64,000 nt of DNA from DASRAU01 sp035638075. GTDB taxonomy: Bacteria > Acidobacteriota > Polarisedimenticolia > Gp22-AA2. The translations under genes and the position numbers were made by a program. The notes beneath the pieces were generated by a model, which saw only the letters and a program-made list of their open reading frames with translations, was not told the origin of the DNA and made no database searches. Location of the stretch: the NCBI GenBank assembly GCA_035638075.1, contig DASRAU010000043.1:62001-126000 (forward strand), written 5' to 3'. Positions 53,321 to 64,000 of the stretch are shown here, piece by piece (the first letter of the stretch is position 1; every line of letters starts with the position of its first letter).

Positions 53321-54631
53321 ATGCCCGCGAACGAGAGCGACGCGATGAATGTGATCGTGAATGAACTGGAGCGCTGCAAGCGCGGCCTCGAGGTGACCAT
53401 CCCGGGGAGCCGGGTCGCCGACGAGATGACGCGCGCGTTCCAGGAGTACGCGCACCATGCCCGCGTCCCCGGTTTCCGCAAGGGGAAGATCCCGATCGAC
53501 GTGGTGCGCCGCCGCTTCGCGAAGGAAGTGCGGGACGAGGTCATCGGCCGTCTCGTGCGCAGCGAGGCGCTGCGCGTCCTCGAAGAGAAGCACCTCGATC
53601 CCGTGGAGGCGCCGGTCCTCGAGGAGGTCACCTGGGAGGACGGCCAGCCCCTGAAGTTCCGCGCCACCTTCGAGGTGCGTCCCGAGATCGACGTGAAGGA
53701 TTACCGCGGCCTCAAGGTCACGGTCCCGAAGCACGCGGTGACGGACGACATGGTGGAGACCTCCATGCGCGGGCTCGCCGAGCGTGCCGCGCGGCTGGAG
53801 GCCATCTCCGGGCGCCCGGTCCAGAAGGGCGATTACATCGTCGGGACGCTGTCGTGCCGCTTCCTGAAGGGGAAAGGCAAGAACCTCAAGGACGAGCCGC
53901 TCCTGCTGGAGGCGGGCTCGGAGGAGAACCATCCCGACTTCAACGCCGCCATCCTCGGGATGAACGCCGGCGAGACGAAGACCTTCGAGGTGGATTACCC
54001 CGCCGATTACAATGCCGTCAGCCTGAGGAACTCGACCGTCGAGTACACGCTCGTACTCACCGAAATCAAGCAGAAGATCGTTCCCGGCCTCGACGACGCG
54101 CTGGCGAAGGAGATCGGTTCGTTCACCTCGCTCGAGGAGATGCGGACGCGCGTGCGCAGCGAGATCGAGCGGCGGGCGGCGGCCGCGGAGCGCGACGAGG
54201 CGCGGCAACGGCTCCTGGCCGACCTCGTGAAGCGTCACCCGGTGGACGTGCCCGAGTCGATGGTCGAGGCGCAGCTCGACGCGCGCATCGAGTCGATGGC
54301 GCGGGACCTGATCTCCCGGGGGATCGACCCGGCGAAGGCCGAGGTGGACTGGCCCGGCGAGCGCGAGCGCGCTCGGACGGCGGCCTCCGACGCGGTCCGG
54401 GCGATGCTTCTGCTCGACGCGATCGCGGTCCGCGAGAAGATCGAGGCGACCGAGGAGGATCTCAACGACGTGCTCAAGGAGGAGGCGCGCCGACACAACG
54501 CGAGCGTCGCGTCTGTCAAGGAGAAACTCGGCCAAAGTGCGCGTCTGTCAAGCCTTCGGAGGCAGATCGTCAGGGAAAAGTCGCTTGACTTAGTGCTGCG
54601 TGATGCTACTATTACGCCCGAGGTGAGATAG
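53321..54631 (+). CDS. tig: Trigger factor
   Basis: 436 residues, full length. Ribosome-bound chaperone with an N-terminal tail-binding domain (signature PGFRKGKIP near 46-54), a PPIase-like domain (about 160-245), and a helical C-terminal chaperone domain. A second in-frame ATG at 53345 would remove 8 residues and give the family-typical start. First gene of tig-clpP-clpX-lon. Confidence 0.95.
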   Translation: MPANESDAMNVIVNELERCKRGLEVTIPGSRVADEMTRAFQEYAHHARVPGFRKGKIPIDVVRRRFAKEVRDEVIGRLVRSEALRVLEEKHLDPVEAPVLEEVTWEDGQPLKFRATFEVRPEIDVKDYRGLKVTVPKHAVTDDMVETSMRGLAERAARLEAISGRPVQKGDYIVGTLSCRFLKGKGKNLKDEPLLLEAGSEENHPDFNAAILGMNAGETKTFEVDYPADYNAVSLRNSTVEYTLVLTEIKQKIVPGLDDALAKEIGSFTSLEEMRTRVRSEIERRAAAAERDEARQRLLADLVKRHPVDVPESMVEAQLDARIESMARDLISRGIDPAKAEVDWPGERERARTAASDAVRAMLLLDAIAVREKIEATEEDLNDVLKEEARRHNASVASVKEKLGQSARLSSLRRQIVREKSLDLVLRDATITPEVR

Positions 54632-54637
54632 CCCCCT

Positions 54638-55222
54638 ATGCCCCTCATCCCCATGGTCGTTGAACAAACCAATCGTGGGGAACGCGCCTACGACATCTAC
54701 TCGCGACTCCTCAAAGACAACATCGTGTTCATCGGCAGCGCCATCGACGAGCACCTCAGCAACGTGGTGATCGCGCAGCTGCTGTTCCTCGAAGCCGAGG
54801 ATCCGGAGAAGGACATCTCGATCTACATCAACAGCCCGGGTGGATCGGTCACCGCCGGGCTGGCGATCTACGACACGATGCAGTTCATCCGGCCGGACAT
54901 CTCGACGATCTGCATCGGCGAGGCGGCCAGCATGGCGGCGGTGCTCCTCGCGGCGGGGACGAAGAAGAAGCGCTTCGCGCTCCCGAACTCGCGCGTGCTG
55001 CTGCACCAGCCGATGGGTGGATTCTCCGGTCAGGCGACCGATGTCGACATCCATGCGAAGGAGATTCTCAGGGTGCGGCAGCGGCTGAACGAGATCCTCT
55101 CGCACCACACCGGCCAGCCGCTGGATCGCATCCACAAGGACACCGACCGCGATTTCATCCTGACCAGCGGCTCGTCCGTGGAATACGGCGTCATCGATCA
55201 GGTCATTTCGCAGCGCGAGTAG
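54638..55222 (+). CDS. clpP: ATP-dependent Clp protease proteolytic subunit
   Basis: 194 residues. Serine peptidase with nucleophile Ser98 (GEAASMAAV) and catalytic His in LPNSRVLLHQP; the IYINSPGGSVTAGLAIYDTM segment near 62-81 is typical. It starts 6 bases after the tig stop. It forms the 14-mer chamber fed by ClpX. Confidence 0.98.
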   Translation: MPLIPMVVEQTNRGERAYDIYSRLLKDNIVFIGSAIDEHLSNVVIAQLLFLEAEDPEKDISIYINSPGGSVTAGLAIYDTMQFIRPDISTICIGEAASMAAVLLAAGTKKKRFALPNSRVLLHQPMGGFSGQATDVDIHAKEILRVRQRLNEILSHHTGQPLDRIHKDTDRDFILTSGSSVEYGVIDQVISQRE

Positions 55223-55271
55223 GCGAGGGCCGGGACGAACTCAGTCCGGGCTCATCAGGAGAGAGAGCACG

Positions 55272-56510
<1,239 letters not shown>

Positions 56511-56527
56511 TCCAGCCGCACACCCTG

Positions 56528-58933
56528 ATGCTCGTTCGACTCGACGATACGACTGAAACCCTGCCCCTCGTCCCCCTGCGGGACGTGGTCGTTTTCCCGT
56601 ACACCATGATCCCCTTCGTGGTCGGCCGCCGCTCGTCGCTCCTGGCGGTCGAGCGCGCGCTCCAGGGCGACAAGCGCATCTTCCTGGCGACCCAGCGCGA
56701 CGCGAAGATCGACGATCCCAAGCCGGACGAGATCAACGTCATCGGCACCGTCGCGAACATCGTCCAGAGCCTGAAGCTGCCGAACGGCAACATCAAGCTG
56801 CTGGTCGAGGGGACCTCGCGCGGCCGCTGCCAGCGGCTGGAGAGCCAGGACGGCTGTCTCATCGCGACGCTCACGCTGATCGACCTGAAGGCGGAGCTGA
56901 CGCCCGACGTCGAGACGCAGATGGGGAAGGTGGTCTCGCTGTTCGAGAAGTACGTGAAGCTGTCCCCGAACATGCCGTACGAGACGATGATCTCGACGAT
57001 CCGGGTTTCCGAGCCGGGGCGCCTCACCGACACCATCGCGGCCCACCTCCAGGTCGAGGTCGAGGCGAAGCAGAGCCTGCTCGAGGTGTTCAACCCGGTC
57101 GAGCGGCTGAACCTGCTCTCGGGCATCCTCGACGCGGAGATCGAGAAGCTGCGCGTCGACCGCCGCATCCATCAGCGCGTCAAGAAGCAGATGGAGAAGG
57201 CGCAGAAGGAGTACTACCTCAACGAGAAGATGAAGGCGATCCAGCAGGAGCTGGGCCGCAAGGACGACAAGCTCAACGAGGTGGAAGAGCTCAAGCAGCG
57301 CATCCAGGCCGCCAAGATGCCGAAGGAAGCCCTGGAGAAGGCGATGCAGGAGCTGAAGCGCCTCGAGGTCATGCCGCCGGTCAGCGCCGAGGCCACGGTG
57401 TCACGCAACTACCTCGACTGGCTGCTGTCGGTGCCGTGGCACAAGCGCTCCAAGGAGATCAAGGATCTCGACTTCGCCGAGAAGGTCCTCAACGAGGATC
57501 ACCACGGCCTCGAGAAGGTGAAGGAGCGCATCCTCGAGTTCCTGGCCGTCCGCCGGCTCGTCGGCAACAAGCACATGCGCGGGTCGATTCTCTGCCTCGT
57601 GGGCCCGCCGGGCGTCGGCAAGACCTCGCTGGCCCAGTCGATCGCCAAGGCCACCGGCCGCAAGTTCGTGCGCGTGTCGCTCGGCGGCGTGCGCGACGAG
57701 GCGGAGATCCGCGGGCACCGCCGCACCTACATCGGCGCCTTCCCCGGGCAGATCCTGCAGATGATGAAGAAGGCCGGCACCAAGAACCCGGTCTTCCTGC
57801 TCGACGAGGTGGACAAGATGAGCATGGACTTCCGGGGCGACCCGTCGTCCGCGCTCCTCGAGGTCCTCGACCCCGAGCAGAACGGCACCTTCCTCGATCA
57901 CTACCTCGACACTGAGTTCGACCTCAGCCAGGTGATGTTCATCTGCACCGCCAACGTGCTGCACCCGATCCCGCCGGCCCTGAAGGACCGGATGGAGGTG
58001 CTGCGGCTGGCCGGCTACACGCTGCTCGAGAAGGAGGCGATCGCCCGCCGCTTCCTCATCCCGAAGCAGCTCAAGGCGCACGGGCTCGATCCGGCGAAGT
58101 TCCAGGTCGAGGACGCGGCGCTCAAAGACGCCATCGAGAAGTACACGCGCGAGGCGGGGGTGCGCAATCTCGAGCGCGAGCTGGCCTCGGTGTGCCGCAA
58201 GCTGGCGCGGCGCGTCGTGCGCGAAGGCGCGGAGTTCACCTTCACCGTGAAGTCCGAGCACCTGAGCGACTTCCTCGGCATCCCCCGGTACCGCCCGACG
58301 ACGAGCGACAAGCTGCCGGAGATCGGCGTCGCGACCGGGCTGGCCTGGACCGAGGTGGGCGGGGAGATCCTCCTCACCGAGGCGACCCTCATGAAGGGTC
58401 GCGGCAAGCTCACGCTGACCGGCAAGCTCGGCGATGTCATGCAGGAGTCGGCGCAGGCGGCGATGTCGTACGTCCGATCGCGCGCCCAGGCGCTCGGCAT
58501 CGACGAGGACTTCAACCGCAAGTTCGACATCCACGTGCACGTTCCGGAGGGCGCGATCCCCAAGGACGGCCCCTCCGCCGGCATCACCATGGCGACCGCC
58601 CTCGCGTCGCTCCTGACCAGGACGCCGGTGCGCGGCGACGTGGCGATGACCGGAGAGATCACCCTGCGCGGCAAGGTGCTGCCGATCGGCGGAGTGAAGG
58701 AGAAGGTCCTCGCGGCGCACCGCCTCGGCGTGCGCACGATCATCCTGCCGCGCGACAACGAGAAGGACCTGGCCGACGTTCCCGACGACGTGCAGAAGTC
58801 GTTGGAGTTCCGCCTCGTGGAGACGATGGACGACGTGCTCCAGATCGCCCTGGAGCGCGAGCCCGCCACAAAGGTGGACAAGGACTACAATAAGGACCTC
58901 GACAAGGGCCTTCCCGGCTCGGTCACGCACTGA
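56528..58933 (+). CDS. lon: ATP-dependent Lon protease
   Basis: 801 residues, full length. N-terminal substrate-binding domain (LPLVPLRDVVVFPY), coiled-coil, AAA+ module with Walker A GPPGVGKT near 360 and Walker B FLLDEVDKM, and the S16 protease domain with catalytic Ser in PKDGPSAGITM near 680 and Lys near 723. The ATG at 56528 is 17 bases after the clpX stop. Followed by two strong hairpins. Confidence 0.98.
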   Translation: MLVRLDDTTETLPLVPLRDVVVFPYTMIPFVVGRRSSLLAVERALQGDKRIFLATQRDAKIDDPKPDEINVIGTVANIVQSLKLPNGNIKLLVEGTSRGRCQRLESQDGCLIATLTLIDLKAELTPDVETQMGKVVSLFEKYVKLSPNMPYETMISTIRVSEPGRLTDTIAAHLQVEVEAKQSLLEVFNPVERLNLLSGILDAEIEKLRVDRRIHQRVKKQMEKAQKEYYLNEKMKAIQQELGRKDDKLNEVEELKQRIQAAKMPKEALEKAMQELKRLEVMPPVSAEATVSRNYLDWLLSVPWHKRSKEIKDLDFAEKVLNEDHHGLEKVKERILEFLAVRRLVGNKHMRGSILCLVGPPGVGKTSLAQSIAKATGRKFVRVSLGGVRDEAEIRGHRRTYIGAFPGQILQMMKKAGTKNPVFLLDEVDKMSMDFRGDPSSALLEVLDPEQNGTFLDHYLDTEFDLSQVMFICTANVLHPIPPALKDRMEVLRLAGYTLLEKEAIARRFLIPKQLKAHGLDPAKFQVEDAALKDAIEKYTREAGVRNLERELASVCRKLARRVVREGAEFTFTVKSEHLSDFLGIPRYRPTTSDKLPEIGVATGLAWTEVGGEILLTEATLMKGRGKLTLTGKLGDVMQESAQAAMSYVRSRAQALGIDEDFNRKFDIHVHVPEGAIPKDGPSAGITMATALASLLTRTPVRGDVAMTGEITLRGKVLPIGGVKEKVLAAHRLGVRTIILPRDNEKDLADVPDDVQKSLEFRLVETMDDVLQIALEREPATKVDKDYNKDLDKGLPGSVTH

Positions 58934-58945
58934 TTTCCAGTTGAC

Positions 58946-58974
58946 GCGGGCGCGGCCGTCGCGCCCGCCTTTCC
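58946..58974 (+). terminator. Terminator hairpin after lon
   Basis: GCGGGCGCG-GCCGT-CGCGCCCGC, a 9-bp perfect stem followed by CTTTCCC. The T-run is weak. Confidence 0.6.
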
Positions 58975-58994
58975 CAGGGACGACGAAGCTGTTC

Positions 58995-59036
58995 GCGGGC
59001 GCCGAATCCGGCGCCCGCCGGCCCGTCCGCTTTTCC
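58995..59036 (+). terminator. Second hairpin between lon and engB
   Basis: GCGGGCGCCG-AATC-CGGCGCCCGC, a 10-bp perfect stem (58995-59018), with TTTT at 59031-59034, only 8 bases before the engB start. It may insulate or attenuate. Confidence 0.5.
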
Positions 59037-59041
59037 GAACC

Positions 59042-59696
59042 ATGCTGATCCGAGAGACCGAACACTTCGCCGCCGCCTCGACGCCGGATCAATTCCCGCG
59101 CGACCAGGCCCCCCAGATCGCCTTCATGGGCCGCTCCAACGTCGGCAAGTCGAGCCTGATCAACCGGCTGCTCGGCACGCGCGGCCTGGCGCGGACGAGC
59201 AAGACGCCGGGGCGGACGCGCGCCATCCACTTCTACCGGGTCAATCGGAACGTGCACTTCGTCGATCTGCCTGGCTACGGATACGCCCGGGTCCCCAGGC
59301 CGATGCGCGAGGAGTGGAAGGGACTCGTCGAGTCCTACCTGATTGGGCGTCCGGGCCCTGACCTGTGCGTGCTCCTGGTCGATGCCCGCCATCCGCCGAC
59401 CGCGCTCGATCACGAGCTGTGGGACTGGCTCGCGGCCGCCGGCCGACGCGCCCAGATCGTCCTGACGAAGATCGACAAGCTGCCGCGCGGCCGATGGAGC
59501 GCCGTGGGGAGCGCCGCCGCGGCGGCTTTCCGTCCCGCGCCGCCGTCCGCGCCGATCCCCGTCTCGGCGGTGACCGGGGATGGAATTCCGGCCCTCTGGC
59601 GTATACTCGACGACGCCTGCGACCAAGCACGCGTCATTTCCCCTCGTTCGGAGCCCCGACAGTCCCCACACCCCCCACAAGGAGAAGGACACCACC

Positions 59697-59722
<26 letters not shown>
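59042..59722 (+). CDS. engB: Ribosome biogenesis GTP-binding protein EngB/YsxC
   Basis: 226 residues. Small GTPase with G1 GRSNVGKSS near 30-38, G3 DLPGYGYARV near 78-87, G4 LTKIDKLP, and G5 VSAVTGDG. Needed for large-subunit assembly in studied bacteria. The last 25 residues are a basic tail that overlaps the start of the downstream rho by 26 bases. Confidence 0.95.
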
Positions 59723-61169
<1,447 letters not shown>

Positions 61170-61181
61170 CCGACTCAGGCC

Positions 61182-61202
61182 CCCGGCCGCCGGGCGGCCG
61201 GG
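61182..61202 (+). terminator. Hairpin after rho
   Basis: CCCGGCCGC-CGG-GCGGCCGGG, a perfect 9-bp stem with no T-run. Confidence 0.45.
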
Positions 61203-61233
61203 CGAGGCCTCCCGTGATGTCCCGGCCCGCCCC

Positions 61234-61263
61234 TTGTGAGGGAGGGCCGACGGCCCCTATAAT
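61234..61263 (+). promoter_or_regulatory. Promoter of rpmE
   Basis: TTGTGA (61234-61239), 18-base spacer, perfect TATAAT (61258-61263). The leader to ATG 61330 is about 60 bases. Confidence 0.65.
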
Positions 61264-61329
61264 GGCCGGTCCATTGAGCCAGGATTGGAAGCGAAGCGAG
61301 GGACCCCCGTCCCCGGGAGCGATGTCGTC

Positions 61330-61650
61330 ATGAAGAGCGGGATTCACCCCAAGTACCACGTGGTCACGGTCACCTGCGCCTGCGGGGAGACCTTCCAGAC
61401 GCGCTCGACCAACCCCGAACTGCGGCTCGAGATCTGCTCCAAGTGCCACCCGTTCTTCACCGGGAAGCAGAAGCTGATCGACTCGGCCGGCCGCGTCGAG
61501 CGCTTCGAGAAGCGCTACAAAGCTACGGTTGCCGCCGCGGCGCCGGCGCCGGCGCAGGCCGCCAAGGTGAGCCGCTCCGCGAGCCGCATCGGCGCCACGC
61601 GTCCGAAGGCCGAGAAGAAGCCGCGGAAGGGGACCACCGCCGGCGCCTGA
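61330..61650 (+). CDS. rpmE: 50S ribosomal protein L31, zinc type
   Basis: 106 residues. KSGIHPKYHVVTVTCACGETFQTRSTN then EICSKCHPFFTGKQKLIDSAGRVERFEKRY: the four cysteines of the zinc-binding (C+) L31 are present. The last ~35 residues form an Ala/Lys-rich basic tail beyond the usual ~70-residue length. Confidence 0.95.
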   Translation: MKSGIHPKYHVVTVTCACGETFQTRSTNPELRLEICSKCHPFFTGKQKLIDSAGRVERFEKRYKATVAAAAPAPAQAAKVSRSASRIGATRPKAEKKPRKGTTAGA

Positions 61651-61668
61651 CGCCGGGCGGTCCGCCCT

Positions 61669-62745
61669 ATGGAACTCCGGGAACGGCTGGACACCATCGC
61701 GGCCCGGTTCGACTCGCTCGGGGCGCAGATGGCCGATCCGGCCATCGTCGGCGATCCGGATCGCTACCGCCAGATCGCCAAGTCCTATTCCGACCTCGAG
61801 CACGTCGTCGGGCGCTACCGCGAATACCAGAAGGTCGAGGGGGAGATCGGCGACGCCCGGGCCCTCGAGAAGGACCCCGACCTGCGCGCCATGGCTCTCG
61901 AGGACATCGCCGCCCTCGAGCCGAAGCGCGAGGCGCTCCTCGCCGAGCTGCGTGAGCTCCTGCTGCCGCGGGACCCGAACGACGAGAAGAACGTCATCCT
62001 GGAGATCCGCGCCGGCACCGGCGGGGAGGAGGCGTCGCTCTTCGCTTCCGAGCTCTTCCGCATGTACAGCCGCTACGCCGAGCGCCGCGGCTGGGTGGTC
62101 GAGGTCCTGACCATGAGCACCACCGGCCTCGGCGGCCTCAAGGAGGTCATCGCCCTCATCAGCGGCAAGCAGGTCTACAGCCGCCTGAAGCACGAGAGCG
62201 GCGTGCACCGGGTGCAGCGCGTTCCGGCGACCGAGTCGGCCGGCCGCATCCACACCTCCACCGCCACGGTGGCGGTGCTCCCCGAGGCGGACGACGTGCA
62301 GGTGCAGGTCAACGAGAAGGACCTGCGCATCGACACCTTCTGCGCCACCGGCCCGGGCGGGCAGGGCGTCAACACCACCTACTCCGCCATCCGCATCACC
62401 CACCTGCCGACCGGGCTCGTGGTGCAGTGCCAGGACGAGCGCTCGCAGCACAAGAACAAGGCGCGCGCCATGAAGGTGCTGCGCTCCCGGCTGCTCGAGG
62501 TCGAGCAGCAGAAGCAGCGCGACGCCATCGCCCAGGACCGCCGCAGCCAGGTCGGGACCGGCGAGCGCTCGGAGAAGATCCGCACCTACAACTTCCCGCA
62601 GAACCGCGTGACCGACCATCGCGTCAACGTCACCCTGCACCGCCTGCCCGAGCTGATGGACGGCGCGCTCGATCCGCTGGTCGAGCCGATCGTCGCCCAC
62701 TACCAGGCCGAGCGCCTCAAGGAAGAGGTCAGCGCCGGGGCGTGA
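61669..62745 (+). CDS. prfA: Peptide chain release factor 1
   Basis: 358 residues. Class I release factor for UAA/UAG. The decoding tripeptide is PAT (in RVPATESAGRIHTS), and the catalytic GGQ motif is in GPGGQGVNTTYSA near 225. PrmC, which methylates this glutamine, is encoded next. Confidence 0.98.
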   Translation: MELRERLDTIAARFDSLGAQMADPAIVGDPDRYRQIAKSYSDLEHVVGRYREYQKVEGEIGDARALEKDPDLRAMALEDIAALEPKREALLAELRELLLPRDPNDEKNVILEIRAGTGGEEASLFASELFRMYSRYAERRGWVVEVLTMSTTGLGGLKEVIALISGKQVYSRLKHESGVHRVQRVPATESAGRIHTSTATVAVLPEADDVQVQVNEKDLRIDTFCATGPGGQGVNTTYSAIRITHLPTGLVVQCQDERSQHKNKARAMKVLRSRLLEVEQQKQRDAIAQDRRSQVGTGERSEKIRTYNFPQNRVTDHRVNVTLHRLPELMDGALDPLVEPIVAHYQAERLKEEVSAGA

Positions 62746-63647
62746 CCGGCCCGGGTGATTCCGCCCCGGACGCCCTCGCCCGCACCCTGATGGGCGAGGC
62801 GGCCCGCCTCCTGAAAGCCTCCGGCGTCCCCGATTCGGACCGCGACGCCGAGCTGCTGCTCCTGCACGTGCTCGCAATCGACCGGGCGGCGCTCCATGCG
62901 CATCCGCAGCGTCCGGTGTCCGCCGAGACGGCGGCCCGCTACCGCGACCTCGTGGGGCGGCGCTCCGGGCGCGAGCCGCTGCAGTACCTGACGGGGGTGC
63001 AGGAGTTCTGGTCGCTGCCGTTCCGCGTGACACCCGCCGTGCTGATTCCGCGTCCGGAAACCGAGGGGATCCTCGAAGCGCTCATGGCGCTGCCGTTGCC
63101 GCAGGGGCCCGGCCGCCCGCACATCCTCGACCTGGGGACCGGCTCCGGGTGCCTTGCCATTGCGGCGGCGCACTCGCTTCCGGAGGCGCGTGTGGTGGCG
63201 ACGGATGTCTCCACGGAAGCGCTCGAGGTGGCGCGCGACAACGCCCGGACGCTCGGCGTGGCGGATCGGATCCGTTTCGTCCACGCCGATCTCGGCGATG
63301 CGCTCGAGGGACCGTCGCGCTTCGACGTCATCCTGAGCAACCCGCCGTACATCGCCGAAGCCGATCTGGAGGCGCTCGCCCCCGAGGTGCGCGATCACGA
63401 GCCGCGGGTCGCGCTCACGCCGGGGCCGGATGCGCTCGCGGCGCACCGCCGCATCCTCGACCTCGCCGGCGAGCTCCTCGACCCGGCCGGCTGGCTTCTC
63501 GTCGAGATCGGCGCCGGACAGGCGGAGTCGATCCGCGCCCTCTGCGCCGCGCAGGTTCGGCTGCGGCTGGACGCGATCCATCCCGACCTCGCCGGGATCC
63601 CCCGCGTCGTCGTGGCGCAGGCCGGAGCGGCAGGGGACGGGTGGTAG
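62742..63647 (+). CDS. prmC: Peptide chain release factor N5-glutamine methyltransferase
   Basis: 301 residues from GTG 62742, overlapping the prfA stop (GTGA). SAM-binding motif ILDLGTGSGCLAIA near 128-141, catalytic NPPY in LSNPPYIAE near 203-206, and the substrate loop LIPRPETE near 103-110. It methylates the GGQ glutamine of release factors. Confidence 0.97.
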   Translation: MTGPGDSAPDALARTLMGEAARLLKASGVPDSDRDAELLLLHVLAIDRAALHAHPQRPVSAETAARYRDLVGRRSGREPLQYLTGVQEFWSLPFRVTPAVLIPRPETEGILEALMALPLPQGPGRPHILDLGTGSGCLAIAAAHSLPEARVVATDVSTEALEVARDNARTLGVADRIRFVHADLGDALEGPSRFDVILSNPPYIAEADLEALAPEVRDHEPRVALTPGPDALAAHRRILDLAGELLDPAGWLLVEIGAGQAESIRALCAAQVRLRLDAIHPDLAGIPRVVVAQAGAAGDGW

Positions 63648-63650
63648 ACT
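63645..63650 (+). promoter_or_regulatory. Extended -10 (TGG-TAGACT) for a leaderless moeA
   Basis: TAGACT ends 7 bases before ATG 63658; there is no Shine-Dalgarno. Confidence 0.4.
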
Positions 63651-63657
63651 CGCGCGC

Positions 63658-64000
63658 ATGCCGGAGATGATCGCGGTCGAGCGTGCGCTTGCCCTCGTCC
63701 TCGAGGCGGCGCAGCCGCTCCCTGCGATCGCCGTCGATCTCGACGAAGCCGCCGGACGCATCCTGCTCGAGGAGATCCGCGCCGATCGCGACCAGCCCGC
63801 CTGGGACAAGGCTCTGATGGACGGCTTCGCGGTGATGGCGGCGGGCGTCACCGATGGCCGGGACCTTCTCGTGGCTTCGACGATCGCCGCCGGCGCGGAT
63901 CCGGCGACCCTGAATCCCCTGCGGCCCGGCGAGACCGCCCGCATCATGACCGGCGCCCCGCTCCCTCCCGGAGCCGACGCCGTCGTCCCGGTGGAGCAGA
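63658..64000 (+). CDS. moeA: Molybdopterin molybdotransferase, N-terminal part (runs off window)
   Basis: 114 residues visible, incomplete at the 3' edge. The N-terminal MoeA pattern is clear: VERALALVLEAA, GRILLEEIRADRDQPAWDKALMDGFAVMA, and MTGAPLPPGADAVVPVEQ. MoeA inserts molybdenum into molybdopterin. The usual DxSAMDGYA is DKALMDGFAV here. Confidence 0.93.
   Translation, partial: MPEMIAVERALALVLEAAQPLPAIAVDLDEAAGRILLEEIRADRDQPAWDKALMDGFAVMAAGVTDGRDLLVASTIAAGADPATLNPLRPGETARIMTGAPLPPGADAVVPVEQ

Overview
The window is G+C-rich, densely coded DNA from a Gram-negative bacterium. No phage, insertion sequence, CRISPR array or rRNA is visible. The mix suggests a soil or sediment Acidobacteriota-type genome, but this is inferred from gene content alone. 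The pointers are a large TonB-dependent receptor with an N-terminal carboxypeptidase-regulatory domain, a tricorn-like protease, futalosine-pathway menaquinone genes, many secreted TPR proteins, two Rho factors and selenocysteine machinery.

Layout. 1-4.9 kb: the end of an APC permease, a divergent rho paralogue with a PilZ gene, a metallophosphoesterase, and a short promoter-to-terminator unit encoding a lysine-rich peptide. 4.9-11.4 kb: a zinc-ribbon protein, an XRE regulator with rarA, a PDZ-thioredoxin with a DUF3187-like protein, an SRPBCC protein and an AmmeMemoRadiSam enzyme. 11.4-14.7 kb: mqnA-mqnC-small protein, divergent from a membrane protein and thiE. 14.7-19.4 kb: a dipeptide-type ABC cluster without ATPases, followed by rlmN. 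19.4-29.3 kb: TPR proteins, purH with a secreted PLC-like protein, a cold-shock protein, a rhamnulose-phosphate aldolase/dehydrogenase fusion, and a TPR/MXAN_5187-like operon. 29.4-38.6 kb: selA, ychF, an SPFH protein with a ribbon-helix-helix protein, five tRNAs, an ECF sigma factor, a UGA-containing glutaredoxin-like selenoprotein, a histidine kinase and a response regulator-PP2C protein. 38.6-45.7 kb: a four-gene minus-strand operon (PhnD-like binding protein, TPR lipoprotein, cysteine-rich FN3 protein, TonB receptor). 45.8-53 kb: tRNA-Arg, a YtcJ-like amidohydrolase, a TPR protein, the tricorn-like protease and a secreted protein. 53-64 kb: tRNA-Leu, tig-clpP-clpX-lon, engB, a conventional rho, rpmE, prfA, prmC and the start of moeA.

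How the parts fit. SelA makes Sec-tRNA, and about 5 kb away a 71-residue glutaredoxin-like gene reads through UGA at the redox position, so selenocysteine decoding is probably active. tig-clpP-clpX-lon is a protein quality-control block. engB, rpmE, rlmN, prfA, prmC and ychF concern ribosome assembly, decoding and termination. mqnA and mqnC give the futalosine route to menaquinone.

Promoters. About eleven genes have a -10-like hexamer 6-10 bases before the start codon, three of them with a perfect TTGACA at the right distance. This points to widespread leaderless transcription. Several start codons were set using this pattern. Two exported proteins have signal-peptide coding sequence upstream of any ATG, GTG or TTG, and an in-frame CTG is the likely start.
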